Source: Pogonophryne albipinna
Lineage: Eukaryota > Chordata > Actinopteri > Perciformes > Artedidraconidae
Direction of reading: 5' to 3'
Length of the DNA stretch: 64,000 nt
Assembly (NCBI GenBank): GCA_028583405.1
Contig: JAPTMU010000167.1
Coordinates: forward strand, 62,001-126,000
Numbering within the stretch: position 1 is the stretch's first letter; each line of letters opens with the position of its first letter. Of the stretch, positions 12,685 through 25,597 are shown one piece after another. A program made the translations under genes and the position numbers. The notes under the pieces are model-generated. The model was not told the DNA's origin and did not search any database. It saw nothing but the letters and a program-made list of their open reading frames with translations.

Positions 12685-15300
12685 GATCATTTGAGCGTAT
12701 CTAAAATGTATTCATCCTTAACACACATCACAGCAGTCCAACAAGAACCCTGATTTGTTTTAATTCGAATAATTTCAGAAATTACACAGACCCCGTGTCG
12801 AGACAGCACATAAATTACCACCTAAACATTTTTTAAAGCCACAAAGTTTTCCCTGATGATGCTGAACTTGCTTCATTACATCGGTCCTAGACCAGAGCTG
12901 TTGGTATCAGCTAAGATGCAGACGGACATACATAGCCTGATCAATAGCTATCCGCCATTTTATTGCTTGGCAGGCAGAAACAAAGGTTGGTGGAATAACA
13001 AGTTTCATTGTTTGAGTGTGCATATAGGTCCGCCAGTGTCCCGCCACACGACTTGAAGCATCAAATATCCCTAAAAGAATCAAGTTTGGCGTCCCTCTGA
13101 TATCCCTGCTCGGGGAACCAGCTCCAGTCCCAGCTCGTGAACTGACGGCTTTTTTGTTCTATTCCAATCCTTCGCAGCAAACCTCATCCTCCCTGCTCAT
13201 CCCGTTCATGTCTTTAGTCTTTTGTCTGCATGAACTGCTCCAACGAACCCTTTGTCCACACCACACCCTGTGACTTTAGAGGCTTAACAATTACAAATCA
13301 TCCTGAAAGGGCCAAAAAGGGGATATTATTGAAGATGGATGAAAGAGGAGTTTCCTTTAAACTTCACTAGGGCAAGGAAAGAGGGATTAGTAACAAGGGA
13401 TGCTAATGATGCACGGCAGGGAAGAGCGTGCACTGTGATAGGTGACCTCTACAGTACATGATTATGGGTGAGATTATATTAATCCTGCCCTTTAGCACAA
13501 CTTTCAGGTATTTAAAAGGGAACATATCACACTCTCGCAGCAGGATTGCAGCAAATGTTGCTCCCTGGGTTTGATGGAAGCTGTACATGTGTACTCACAA
13601 ATGTGTATGCTGAGACATACAACATTTCTAAACCTCAACACACCCCCACCAACTTCCTGCTCCCTTCAGATGGATCAACTCCTTACTCTAAAAAGAGTTA
13701 TATTTGGTGTTTTTGCTCTCTTCTGAATACAAAGTGAAGTGATTACATGGAGACCTCCCACTGCTTTCAGAAAACTGCTACTGCTGTAACTCACACTGGC
13801 GTGGAGGTTTGGCACCCGCTTTACACGGGTATAGTGCCCCCCCCCGTGCTCTCATTAGCATACAGGCCATGTCTCACTGACTGCCAACCTTTAGGCAGTG
13901 ATTCCATCTTGTCGTGATACGCAGTGAGGGAGTACAGTAAAACTGCCATGCTGCCAGGCTCTGACGGCTACAAAATTGCAGGAAGGCTGTGAAAGGGATG
14001 AAAAATAAATAAAAAAATTACAACTTGCCTGGCAGAATGTCAAGAAAGAAAGGGGACTGAACTCGCAGAGGAGCTACTACACCTTATTTCCCTCTGTTGG
14101 TGTTGGGAGTTATTGATGTAATTGACCAGCCTAAGGACAAGGGGAAAATCTATAGGGGAGGAAGATTTTCTTTGTGTCCAAAATGGAGGCATCAGTGAAG
14201 GCAGCCAAGTTTCACTCATGTGTTGTAGGTCATCTTATTGATTGTAAGTTAACGGTAATTGAACGAGACTGCGCTCTGTTGTTAAGAAGAGACATGGCCT
14301 CCAGGTCTTTGGCCCGCTCTTCCCACAGATAGTCCTGCTCTGCTAGTTTATAGCCATCAAGGCTACAAAAATCTGAACTTGTTTCTATGCATAGTGGTCC
14401 TAATTACCTTCCTCTCGCTTTCATTTCTCTTTGAACATTTTTCCTAATTTTCTCTTTCAAGAACAAACAATTTTTAGCAAACTTATATCCGGTAACTCCT
14501 ATATGAAGTCTTTAACCCTGCCTAAAGGTAGGCTGTTACGTTACAAAACATGTTTTCCAGTCTGCAAAGCCTTGATCATCAAGAACACTTTCACCCTGCA
14601 AAGCTACACCTCCACTAATTATGTGACCACATGTTGTGAAGATGAAAAAGATCAGTGGCCCTCAAATGTTCAACTTTTTTAAAATCTTAGATCGTTTGCA
14701 TACTTTTGGATCAGTTAATTACTATAACCTTCAAAAGACATGGAACTAATGCGAAACTAAATCCACAATCGTACATCTTTTTAAACACTTACTAACCCTA
14801 CATTATCTCCTGTGTTAAGCATTATCTTTGATCTACCCTCTTCGCTCTTCTCAGGAAAGTACATTTTAAGGGTAAATAGCGAGTTCCCCTAAAGTATTTT
14901 CCTGCATGATTTTTTTTGTTTTTGTTGAATAACATGAATGAGGCATGTTACCTAAACGTCCAGTGAAACTTTGGAGAGAAGAAAAGTATTATATAGTTTA
15001 GATTTTCCATGGTTTGACTGGTGCCCTTTTAATTATGCCATCTAGTTGAACTGGCAACCTCTTTAGATTATGACATTTACCCTGACCATAGTTGACTTTT
15101 CAGTGTATTGGAATTCCTGATAGTTACATTTTCTCAGACCTCCGCAAAGGCCAAATGCCCTTTTGCCGCACTATAGTATGCAAGGATATAGTGTGCAGAG
15201 TAATTGCGTTATGAGCAGGTTTACAGAAAAAACAGCTCATACTGATGGTGATTGTTTCACCAAAGTAAACAATAATGTGTGTATGTGCCTCGGGCATCCC
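12685..15300. other. Non-coding DNA, no recognised gene
   Basis: No exon or bounded transposon found. A C run lies near 13838-13846. Open frames here are under 90 codons and lack recognisable domains. Confidence 0.55.
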
Positions 15301-15308
15301 TATATTAC

Positions 15309-16317
15309 CAGTGTTGTGCTAGTTACTGAAAACCAGTAACTAGTTACCATTACTAGTTACTTCATTTCAAAAGTAACTCAGTTACTTTACTGATTACTTA
15401 CACCAAAAAGTAATGCGTTACTGTGAAAAGTAACGTTTTAGTTACTTAAAAAAAGGGCTCCCATTAATGCTCTTATAGCCTTCATTTCAGTACTGTTATT
15501 GCATTGGAGAATAATACAATCTGTTGATCAACTTGACATGCATTATATGCAATCTGGATTGCATCGATATTAGCTGGCTTTCCATTTTTGTATATTCTTT
15601 CTCCAGGTAGTTGGAAAAAGTTTTACGTCCCATATGCCGTGTGCCGCCCGGACATGGTATCATGCTAACTAGCTTCCTGAAAGCGGGTGACTCCACTGTA
15701 GCAATAGCCTGCATGTGTTCTACAACATACCGTGCAATGGCTTTATCGACTTTTCCCTGGCGAGCAGTCCCTTGGTTAAAATCCAGCCGCTGTTGCTTAG
15801 GTGGAGGTGGAGTGGCGTCGGCTGAGTCTCTGTGGTCTTAGCTACTAGCTTCGTCCCAGCATGTTGTTTTTGCAGATGTTTTAAGAGATTTGAATTACTG
15901 GTTTGGGCAGTAGATAGGCTCTTTGACCCGCCAAGACACAACTTACATTTAACTAAAATGTTCTTTTCTTTGTGCTCGACAAAAGTGAAATAGTGAGAAT
16001 ATCTCCAGGTGGAGAAACTAGACTTGAGCTCCGCCGCCGCCATGATAGTCTTGTTAGTAAACAACACAAACACGCCCACAGCCCGTCTCCGCATGTGACA
16101 CAGGAAGTATCTAAGTACATTTACTCATGTACTGTACTTAAGTACAGTTCTCATCTCTGTTCGCCTGGCTGTTGACTATATAAAAAAACTAACGGAGTAA
16201 CGCACCATGTAGTAACGGTAACTGAGTTACTGAATTCAAAAAGTAATGCGTTGGAGTACTAGTTACTGCCAAAAATAACGGCGTTACTTACTTTGTAACG
16301 CGTTAGTCCCAACACTG
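15309..16317 (-). mobile_element. hAT element encoding a frameshifted BED-finger transposase
   Basis: Ends CAGTGTTGTGCTAGTTACTG and GTTAGTCCCAACACTG are flanked by perfect duplications TATATTAC (15301-15308 and 16318-16325). The terminal regions are packed with AGTTACT/TAACGCGTTA motifs, a recurrent feature of one teleost hAT family. A minus-strand coding remnant (15496-16094) lies in the middle. At 1009 bp the element is far shorter than an autonomous hAT (usually 2.5-5 kb). Confidence 0.9.
15496..16094 (-). pseudogene. hAT transposase N-terminal fragment with BED zinc finger, frameshifted
   Basis: The 5' part (16094-15720, 124 codons) has a BED zinc finger. Around residues 30-80 it shows FSTWRYSHYF, then a CKLC pair, then NLLKHLQKQH as the HxxxxH pair, in the usual order W/F, C2, H2. 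After TPLHLHLSNSGW the frame stops at 15720. The adjacent frame continues as ARYVVEHMQ and then QAIATVESPAFRKLVSMIP (15714-15496), which fits the early catalytic region of BED-hAT transposases. One inserted or deleted base near 15745-15760 joins the two frames. The RNase-H catalytic core and dimerisation domain are absent, so the gene is dead twice over. BED proteins bind the transposon ends. Confidence 0.75.
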
Positions 16318-16751
16318 TATATTACACAAGCTAGGAATAGCCTTAAAAATAAACAATTACCTAATTCTGCATGGCCCAAAAGCAATGGCGGCCGGCCCAT
16401 AGGGGCGCTAGGGGCGCCGCCCCACCTCTTCCCACATACAAAAAAAAAAAAAAAAAAGAAGATATATATTTTTATTTTTAATGAACAAGGTAAATATCAT
16501 ACAATTGGTATCAGTAAAATGTATAATCTACAATAAAATCTCCTTTAAAATGGTGTTATGATGTCTAAAGTTACTGATAAGTCACATGTTTCCTGCCTGG
16601 CCTTGTTGCCCATGGCATTAGTTTATCATTACCGGGCGGAGCCCCCGAGCCAAACAGCAGCAACCAGCACGTTGCAAAAGTCTCAATAGTAAACTGTGCC
16701 GCCGAAACATAATTTCAGCCAATCAGTGGCGTCAAATATTTTGGTCACGAG

Positions 16752-16811
16752 GGCGCTCACGTTGGCGCTCACGTTGGCGCTCACGTTGGCGCTCACGTTG
16801 GCGCTCACGTT
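16752..16811. repeat. 12-bp minisatellite, five perfect units
   Basis: Five consecutive perfect copies of GGCGCTCACGTT. Each contains the palindrome ACGT. The array lies inside the hAT element, just upstream of its transposase remnant. Perfect identity suggests recent expansion or homogenisation, and it is a candidate variable-number repeat. Confidence 0.95.
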
Positions 16812-16887
16812 GCTTACGTGCGTTGACGTGAGTTGTTTTTTAGACTCGTGAGTGACCAAGGTGACGCAGTATTTGGATGAGAATGGT

Positions 16888-17043
16888 GTGCAGGTGGAGT
16901 CGCCGGACCTCGGTCCGCACCCAATTCCGTGCAAGAGCTACTCTCCAATCCTTTCGAAAGGAGAAGTTTGGGAGATAAATTGATACTTAAAGACCTTGGA
17001 CCGGACCAACCCGATTTGTATATATCACAGCAAGCTCGTGAAA
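16888..17043 (+). pseudogene. hAT (TTF/ZMYM-type) transposase remnant
   Basis: Plus-strand codons give SVQELLSNPFERRSLGDK, LILKDLGPDQPDLYISQQ and AREKDKTY, then an in-frame stop at about 17041. The signature NPF..R.L..KL.IK.LGPDQPD..I.QQA is the segment just before the TTF-type zinc finger in ZMYM6/TTF-class hAT transposases. Downstream RGFSG is readable after the stop and is followed by another stop. Only this N-terminal region remains. The upstream start is not resolved. Confidence 0.6.
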
Positions 17044-17741
17044 AAGACAAAACGTATTAACGAGGCTTCTCTGGCTAGCTGGATGCAAACAGGTAAATGC
17101 TATCTTTTGTTTCCCATGCTTGCTCTTCAAACAGCCGGGGACAGATACGATCTGTTCAGAAACTAGACTGTCTGTGTCATGGAGAATACAGTCGCTGGTT
17201 TATGTATGTCTGTATAGGCCGTTGTTGTGAGTGTGGACGGTCGGAGCATATATAACGTTAGCTTAGCCAAGCTCCATTCAGAAAACAAGCATTCTTAAAG
17301 GTTTTTCGCCTGCCGTCTGTCTGCAGACTTGTCAAAGCATTAATTCATGGTTTTTACTAACCGGTATCAGTATGTTGTTACGTCGGCATCATTTAGAAAC
17401 GTGTATTACAATTTAATCAGTCAAATATGTTCATTTTGTTGTAGTTGTAGCTCCCGAGCCAGTGCGTCTTGTTTGAATGATGCGAGTAAACACAGCTGGC
17501 AGCCGCGGTGAAACTCGAGCGACTAGAGCAATGCGATAGGAGCGTTTAGAGCGAAGCGAATATTCGCATCGCGTCCGGTCTGAACGCAGCATTAAAGCGA
17601 GCTCCGCGCTGCACTGGAAACGCGCCATTACATCACCAGAAGTCCTAATTTAAGGGGTCATTTCTCCCAAAAAAAATGTTGTATTCACTATATCAACAGC
17701 CCCACCAAAAATATTTTCCACCAGCCGCCACTGCCCAAAAG

Positions 17742-19169
<1,428 letters not shown>

Positions 19170-19400
19170 CACTGTAAAATATTACCATGATTTCACAATA
19201 TTTAGCTGTAATATTTTACAATAAATTACTGTTTTACCACTTTACAGTCTTTACCTGTAATGTTCACAATATAATACTGTCATTTTGAATTTCACAGTGA
19301 AATCTATACAGGCACAGTTAATTACTGTGAATGTACAGGATAAATGATTACCAGGATTTCACAACATGTTACTGTATTATTCCACAGTAAAATACTGTAT
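19170..19400. repeat. Degenerate ACTGTAAAAT/TACAGTA repeat cluster
   Basis: About ten imperfect, partly palindromic occurrences of CTGTAAAAT, TTTACAGT, ACTGTAT and similar words within 230 bp. It looks like a decayed satellite or the interior of an old DNA element. No termini or duplication could be assigned. Confidence 0.5.
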
Positions 19401-19734
19401 TCAGACCATCCTCTGTGATAACACAACAAATTAAGTGATTTTCTTGCTTTTATCGCTCTTGCTTGGCTTTAAATACTAATTTCTTTCTTTGGTGCAGGTT
19501 TCACTTAAATTGAAAGGGGCTCCGCTGCATCTGCCTTCAAATAAACGATGCAACATATAAATCTATGTAACATTTAAATTGTTGTCTTGGCTTATTGCTT
19601 TCAGGTGCAAACCTTTTTTGTCAACATTTTATACAAAATGTAATGAAATACAATTACCTGAAGTTTCTGTAATTATCTTCTTGCTTCTTCCAAGTTTTTG
19701 AGTAGAGTTCTCTTACTTTTTCAATGAGCTCCCT

Positions 19735-20569
<835 letters not shown>

Positions 20570-20900
20570 TCCTGATGGCCATGAGACTGTGAAAGCAGTA
20601 CTTCCAAAAAAATAAAGACCAATAATGTTAGCACCGCCAGGCACCAATAGATGCCCTATCCTCTCCTCTGTCAACTGTGACAGCCTTTCAAGGCTGTCAA
20701 ATCCACCCTCTAATCAGCTAATAACACCAACAATTGGTAATTAGGCATCCCCACAGTAAGCAATTAATTATCGGTTCACAACGAGCCTTCCCCTCGCTAA
20801 TAGTTTGGTAAAAAGACAGCCCGCTTGATGTTATGTTTAATAGTCATAAACTTTTATTGCCTCTCAAACATGAAGAGTCAATTATGTAGGCGAGTGAAGA
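20570..20900. promoter_or_regulatory. Possible conserved non-coding element
   Basis: This stretch lacks coding frames and repeats but is complex in sequence. It is unusually rich in homeodomain-type TAAT/ATTA cores (CTCTAATCAGCTAATAAC, GGTAATTAGG, CAATTAATTATC) and has a perfect 10-bp palindromic stem, TGACAGCCTT/AAGGCTGTCA (20678-20699). Those traits recall developmental enhancers, but no conservation data are available here. The call is a guess based on composition. Confidence 0.25.
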
Positions 20901-21170
20901 TGCCTGCTACGGGCCCTGCTGGGGAGAGAGGTTGATTAAGGCACGGAGCGTCCACACAGAAGCGTGCGTTGACGCTTGGAGGTGGGCGTATCTGAAGCTT
21001 GGGGATTTTTTGCGAGCAACGCGACCAACAACCAATCACATGAATCTCCCGCCCCCGACATACAAAGCAATAGCAATGTTAAAACGAAGTAAACTGGATA
21101 TAAAATCCCCAAACAGGCGAAAACCTACCAGTTTCACCCACTGTCTCTGCCTCCTCCCTCCATGCCTCAC

Positions 21171-23500
21171 TTGTTTGTTTGTTTGTTTGTTTGTTTGTTT
21201 GTTTATTTATTTAAAGGACAGTGCACATTAATTCACATTGCTGTAAATGAGCCAGTATTAGCCAGCAGGCTAATTTTCAACTGTTGTCCTTGGCAAGATG
21301 TTAAATGACCACAACAAGACTAGAAAATAAAAACATAATTAAATAGAGTACAGCAGACAACATCAGTACAGCAATAAATAAATAGCAGTACAACAATAAA
21401 TAGGAACAGCAGTACAACAATAGAGAGGAACAAACAAACATGCAAACAGATGAAATATCATCATACCTTGATACAGTTAAAAGTGTTCACATTTTTGATT
21501 GTTTAAAAGCCAGTTCTTATGATTGTGGTTAAATGTATGATAGGAGGTGTTATTCCTTATCTGTATTGGTATTGTGTTCCAGAGTGTTGATGCCCTCACA
21601 GAGAAACAGTGTTTGCCAAAGGAACTGGACCTAAGAGGGACTACACAGTCCCCTCTTAGGGCAGACCTTGTGGTTCTGCTGTTTGAATTGTTCTGCTGTA
21701 TAAAAGTGCAGAGTGGTGGGGGTGCTTTGCCGTTTAGAATTTTTAAAATGAGACATGCATCAGTGTGTTTTAATATATTTTCCCAGCTGAGCAGGTTATG
21801 TTTGTCCAGGATTTTGCAATGGTGGTATAGCTTTGGTTTTCTGTCTAAAACTTTGAGAGCTTGTTTGTAAAGTGACAGGATAGGCCTTAATGTTGTGCTA
21901 TTCGCCTGGGTCCAGCTGGTCATACAGTATGTTAGGTGGGGAAGGATCATGGCAGTCATGTAGAGTTTTGCTACAGGTGTTGTCAAACAGTTCCTTATAT
22001 ATCTAAAGTTTGCTAGATTGTATTTAGTTATTTGCGTTACCTTTCTCACTTGTTTTTTGAAGGATAGAGTAGTGTCAAGGATAATGCCTAGATATTTAAA
22101 ATGTGTAACTGTTTGAATGACCTCCCCAGACACATAGACCTTGGGTTCACAGTGTGATACAGTGTTGGTCTTGCTAAAAAACATACAGACTGTCTTCTTA
22201 ACATTCAGATATAGCTGTGAGTCAGTAAGCCATTGATTTACATGAACCATTGCATCATTTAATTTGGCCGCAGCTTGGGCCTTGGTTTTTGCATGGACAT
22301 AAATGACAGTGTCATCAGCATACATTTGCACCTCACATCCAGTGCACACTGATGGCAAGTTATTTATATAAAGGCTGAATAGAATTGGGCCCAGGATAGA
22401 TCCCTGGGGTACACCCAGTTCATTCCTCAGGGGTGGTGATGTCTCGCCACTTACCCTCACACACTGAACTCTGTCTGACAGATAGGAGCGCATCCAGTCT
22501 ATTGCACTGGGTGAGAAATTAAAATAAGACATTTTGTGAATGAGTACTTGATGATTGACTGTATCAAAAGCTTTCTTAAGATCTAAGAAGATTGCTCCAA
22601 CAATGCCTCCTTTGTCCATTTTTGATTTAATATTTTCCACAAGGAAACAATTTGCGGTCTCAGTGGAATGATTGGCTCGGAAGCCGAATTGCATGGGGTG
22701 TAGTGTGAAAGGACTACTGTTAAGATGTCCAGTCAATTGCTCAGCTACACATTTCTCAGAGATCTTAGACATGACAGGTAAAATACTAATGGGCCTATAG
22801 TTGTTTGCATCAGTTGTGTCCCCGGATTTGTGGACTGGCACAACAATGGCTAACTTCCAGTCTTTTGGGAATTTTCCCTCCCTAAAAGAGGTGTTAATTA
22901 TTTTGGTAATTGTCACTGTGAGGGTAGTAGCATGTTTCTTTAGAAACAGAGAATCCAGTCCAAAAGTGTCTTTTGATTTGGAATTGTTTAAAGAAGAAAT
23001 TATAGAATTAACTTTGGATTCAGAAGTCTCTGTCAGGGAGAAGACTGGCTGTGTACAATCAATAGGTGATGAATGTATTTGACCAATTTGGGGACTGTTT
23101 ATAGTCAGCCTCACAGAATTAATAAAATGGTTATTAAAAATAACCGCTATTTCTGCTGGCCCCTTACATAAGGTTCCATTGTTACTGATCTCCAGCTGCC
23201 TTGTTATTTTATGCCCTTTCCCTGTTAGGTTCTGCAGACAGTCCCAGATTTGTTTATGATTTCCCTTAGATTCATGAATGAGATTAACAAAGAAGTTGGA
23301 TTTAGCTGCCCTGATTTCCTTTGTAACTCTGTTTCGTAAGGACACAAATATATGCCTGTCAGTCACTACATTTGACTTAAGAGAGTGCTTTAGAGCATTA
23401 TCTCTCTCCTTCATTGATTTCCTGATGTCACTATTAATCCAGGGGAGGGTGTGTTTATTTTTGGCCTTAGATTCGCTTATCCTGAGGAATCGTTTTGATA
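21171..23500 (-). mobile_element. LINE (L2/CR1-like), 5'-truncated, inserted in a MADF exon
   Basis: The LINE reads on the minus strand. Its 3' UTR ends in a (CAAA)n-type tail, seen as (TTTG)n at 21171-21204 and followed by TTTATTTATTT. The coding part runs from about 23500 to the stop at 21477, with the endonuclease domain missing (5' truncation, as usual for target-primed insertions). Its 5' junction falls inside MADF codons (about 23497-23505). Its 3' end abuts codons for SEAWREEAETVG (about 21170-21134), so the insertion split one exon with little loss. Confidence 0.85.
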
Positions 23501-23777
23501 TCCGGTTTGTATCCCGGTAGATGAACAGAGACTGATCATACAGCACCGGGTGATTCACTACCGCTATAATGAATTTTCCCTCCATTTTTTGGAATATGAA
23601 GAAATTACCTGCGTAGTCTCTCCCAGCATACACGCGGTTTGATTGGCTAGCGCTTTTACTGGCAGATTTGCATAAACGGGATTTCATTGGCTGATGCCTC
23701 CGTCGAGGCGTCAAAAGTTGAACATTGCTTAACTTTTGAAGCCAGCAACGCCAGCAACGCTCCACGTCGCTTCCCAA
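21477..23777 (-). CDS. Chimeric 766-codon frame: MADF start fused to LINE reverse transcriptase
   Basis: The frame is open for 766 codons. Residues 1-64 come from Harbinger 5' flanking DNA and are probably not a real protein. The likely functional start is Met65 (ATG at 23585-23583), with no claim that it is used. Residues 65-92 (MEGKFIIAVVNHPVLYDQSL then FIYRDTNR) are the opening of a MADF domain, the DNA-binding partner protein of PIF/Harbinger. From about residue 93 the sequence is LINE: a linker (LPWINSDIRKSMKERD), the reverse transcriptase (NNYRPISIL near 326, FLDLKKAFDTVNH, GVPQGSILGP, YADD at 486-489), then the C-terminal region ending NNQKCEHF. The endonuclease is absent. The RT frame has no stops or frameshifts, so the insertion is fairly young. 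Expression is unknown. It is most likely a retrotransposon fragment rather than a host gene. Confidence 0.75.
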   Translation of the reverse strand: MGSDVERCWRCWLQKLSNVQLLTPRRRHQPMKSRLCKSASKSASQSNRVYAGRDYAGNFFIFQKMEGKFIIAVVNHPVLYDQSLFIYRDTNRISKRFLRISESKAKNKHTLPWINSDIRKSMKERDNALKHSLKSNVVTDRHIFVSLRNRVTKEIRAAKSNFFVNLIHESKGNHKQIWDCLQNLTGKGHKITRQLEISNNGTLCKGPAEIAVIFNNHFINSVRLTINSPQIGQIHSSPIDCTQPVFSLTETSESKVNSIISSLNNSKSKDTFGLDSLFLKKHATTLTVTITKIINTSFREGKFPKDWKLAIVVPVHKSGDTTDANNYRPISILPVMSKISEKCVAEQLTGHLNSSPFTLHPMQFGFRANHSTETANCFLVENIKSKMDKGGIVGAIFLDLKKAFDTVNHQVLIHKMSYFNFSPSAIDWMRSYLSDRVQCVRVSGETSPPLRNELGVPQGSILGPILFSLYINNLPSVCTGCEVQMYADDTVIYVHAKTKAQAAAKLNDAMVHVNQWLTDSQLYLNVKKTVCMFFSKTNTVSHCEPKVYVSGEVIQTVTHFKYLGIILDTTLSFKKQVRKVTQITKYNLANFRYIRNCLTTPVAKLYMTAMILPHLTYCMTSWTQANSTTLRPILSLYKQALKVLDRKPKLYHHCKILDKHNLLSWENILKHTDACLILKILNGKAPPPLCTFIQQNNSNSRTTRSALRGDCVVPLRSSSFGKHCFSVRASTLWNTIPIQIRNNTSYHTFNHNHKNWLLNNQKCEHF

Positions 23778-23873
23778 AATGCAGTTCGGCTAAAAGTGAC
23801 GTCACCCCATTCAAAGTGAATGGGCAGAAGCATTGTAAGCTTCAACGCACGCCGCTGTGTGGATGGGCCGTTA

Positions 23874-25234
23874 AGGGTGTTAAAGGCCCTGCAGCTTTAA
23901 AGGGAAGGTTGGAAAGTAAATAAACGGAGATAGAGATGATTAAGCATGGTGGAAAACAGCAAGCTTTATTTTCTCTCCCTTTGTCTCTGTCTTTCATCTC
24001 CTTTCCCTTTCTATATTTCCTTCTCTCGCCCTCTCTAATGATTGCTCATTGGTCTTCTCGCATTATCTGCAGAGGCTTTTCTCATTGTACTATTTTTTGT
24101 TTCTTCCCAATGATTGAGCGCTGAAAATGTTCATCTGTCTAGGGTTAACTGGCTATTGCTAACGTTTAGGTTGATGGCTATATTAGAGCACTATTTACTA
24201 CTACGAATGCCAGAGTGTGGATGGAAAATGTCCCAGTGGTTAATATATTTGTGACAACACCAGTGCTAACAAGTACATGTAGACTTTTACAGGTATAGAG
24301 ACCTGTTGATGACGCTCTGAGCACCCTAAAGAACCTTTAGCTATTTATTTCACACCTCCAGTGTGGTTCTTTTAGCCTTTCATTTGTGGCTATTTTTGTA
24401 TTTGCACTGACTTAGGATGATTAAAAATGTCATATTGACTGATTTTGATTTATTCATTGGGTAACTTTGGTGATCTTGCATCATCAGCGCATGGACCCAA
24501 GTGAGGAAATCTAATTTTGATGACTGACAGTAAGATATGCAGCACATAACAGTGACTTTTGTGTTTATTTTCCATTCTCTGGTGTCACAAAAAGATCACT
24601 GAGAAAATATGAAATGATACTGAAACTGAACCTTGTATAGGGATGAGACAATGCAGGATTTTATTGTTGATATATTGCAGTATGTTTTGGCAAAATAGTG
24701 ATCTGACTTCAATCTGAGTAAACAAGACTTATTTTGCAGATAAAAGGCCCCCTGTTGTTAGGCACCCCCGTTGCTCGCCTACATAGAAAGATTGAGCAGA
24801 CAGCCTATTTACTAAGGATGTGCCTCACTGCATGTTGCAGGTTTGTTAGCTTCTTCATATCGATCTTTTGGGCCTACATGCCTCTTCCTTTACTTTTTAA
24901 CTCTCAAAACATCTAAGCAATGAGTACAGGGTGATCTTTTCCACACAACTTTTACTGAAGCATTTTGGTTTGCTTGAATTATTTTTTGAAAATAAATTGA
25001 ACCAGTAATAAAATGCATCAACTTTGTCAACTCTTTCAATCATTTGGTATACTGACTATAGGTTTGGTTGTTGAGTCATATTACCAGCAAACAGTCCTAA
25101 TTTGCAAATACACTGAACCCAACAGGTAACGTCTAAATGTAGTTATTTTGTCAGGTACGTTTCACTTCTAAATAATATTTAAAATTGACTCGTATACTAA
25201 CTATGTATCTAAACTAATAAACAAGCCTCGGTCC
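23874..25234. other. Non-coding DNA, nothing recognised
   Basis: A pyrimidine-rich patch (about 23970-24035) but no exon, RNA or bounded element. Confidence 0.55.
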
Positions 25235-25242
25235 GTCTAGCA

Positions 25243-25589
25243 CAGTGTTTCTCAAACTTTTTCATACCAAGGACCACTTAACCAATAAAAAAACACTCGC
25301 GGACCACCTAACTCCACAAATATCCCAAAACACATCGTTTTTTACAAATCGCCTGAAAATGGTACAAACAAGTGGCCACATGTGTGATGAAGGTGTTTAT
25401 CTGGGCTATATCATGCAATTGAAAGTGAAACTTAGGCTCGCTCCATTGCGGAGATATTCCCGCGAGAGTGCGGAAAACTTAAATTAATTAATTTATTTCA
25501 AATGTGAAATTTTACCAATATACTCACGGACCACTAGGGGGCGCTCACGGACCACCAGTGGTCCGCGGACCACACTTTGAGAAGCACTG
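25243..25589. mobile_element. hAT MITE, copy 1 of a 347-bp family
   Basis: Begins CAGTGTTTCTCAAACTTTTT and ends CACACTTTGAGAAGCACTG, with perfect 8-bp duplications GTCTAGCA (25235-25242 and 25590-25597). Interior words such as GGACCAC and GGTCCGCGGACC recur at both ends. It is the same length as, and nearly identical to, the element at 42837-43183. No transposase is encoded, so it must move in trans. The TA-centred target fits Buster-type hATs. Confidence 0.93.
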
Positions 25590-25597
25590 GTCTAGCA

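Larger units (their letters stand above)
16383..17733 (+). mobile_element. hAT element with TTF-type transposase remnant and 12-bp tandem array
   Basis: Ends CAATGGCGGCCGGCCC and CCACCAGCCGCCACTG form an imperfect inverted pair, bounded by perfect duplications CCCAAAAG (16375-16382 and 17734-17741). The 1351-bp body contains an A-rich tract (about 16440-16457), a five-copy 12-bp array (16752-16811), a plus-strand TTF-type transposase remnant (about 16920-17043), and further unassigned DNA. Confidence 0.88.
20939..23870 (-). mobile_element. PIF/Harbinger-type element carrying a MADF exon, split by a LINE
   Basis: The right end (rc CGGCCCATCCACACAGCGGC then GTGCGTTGA) and left end (AGGCACGGAGCGTCCACACA then GAAGCGTGCGTTGA) are inverted and flanked by TTA (20936-20938 and 23871-23873), the PIF/Harbinger 3-bp target. 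The outer arms match the 328-bp copy at 50807-51134. A LINE (21171 to about 23500) splits it. Removing the LINE leaves ~600 bp, including one exon with a MADF/Myb-like domain on the minus strand. No DDE nuclease gene is present, so it is a non-autonomous derivative. Confidence 0.8.

Noticed and set aside
23586..23777. First 64 codons of the 766-codon frame as a protein N-terminus
   Set aside because: These codons are translated from Harbinger terminal DNA; the MADF-type start is the later ATG at 23585.
23687..23923. Plus-strand 78-codon frame similar to a minus-strand frame at 50784-51011
   Set aside because: The similarity is real but comes from both lying in the same Harbinger terminal repeat; it is not a conserved gene.
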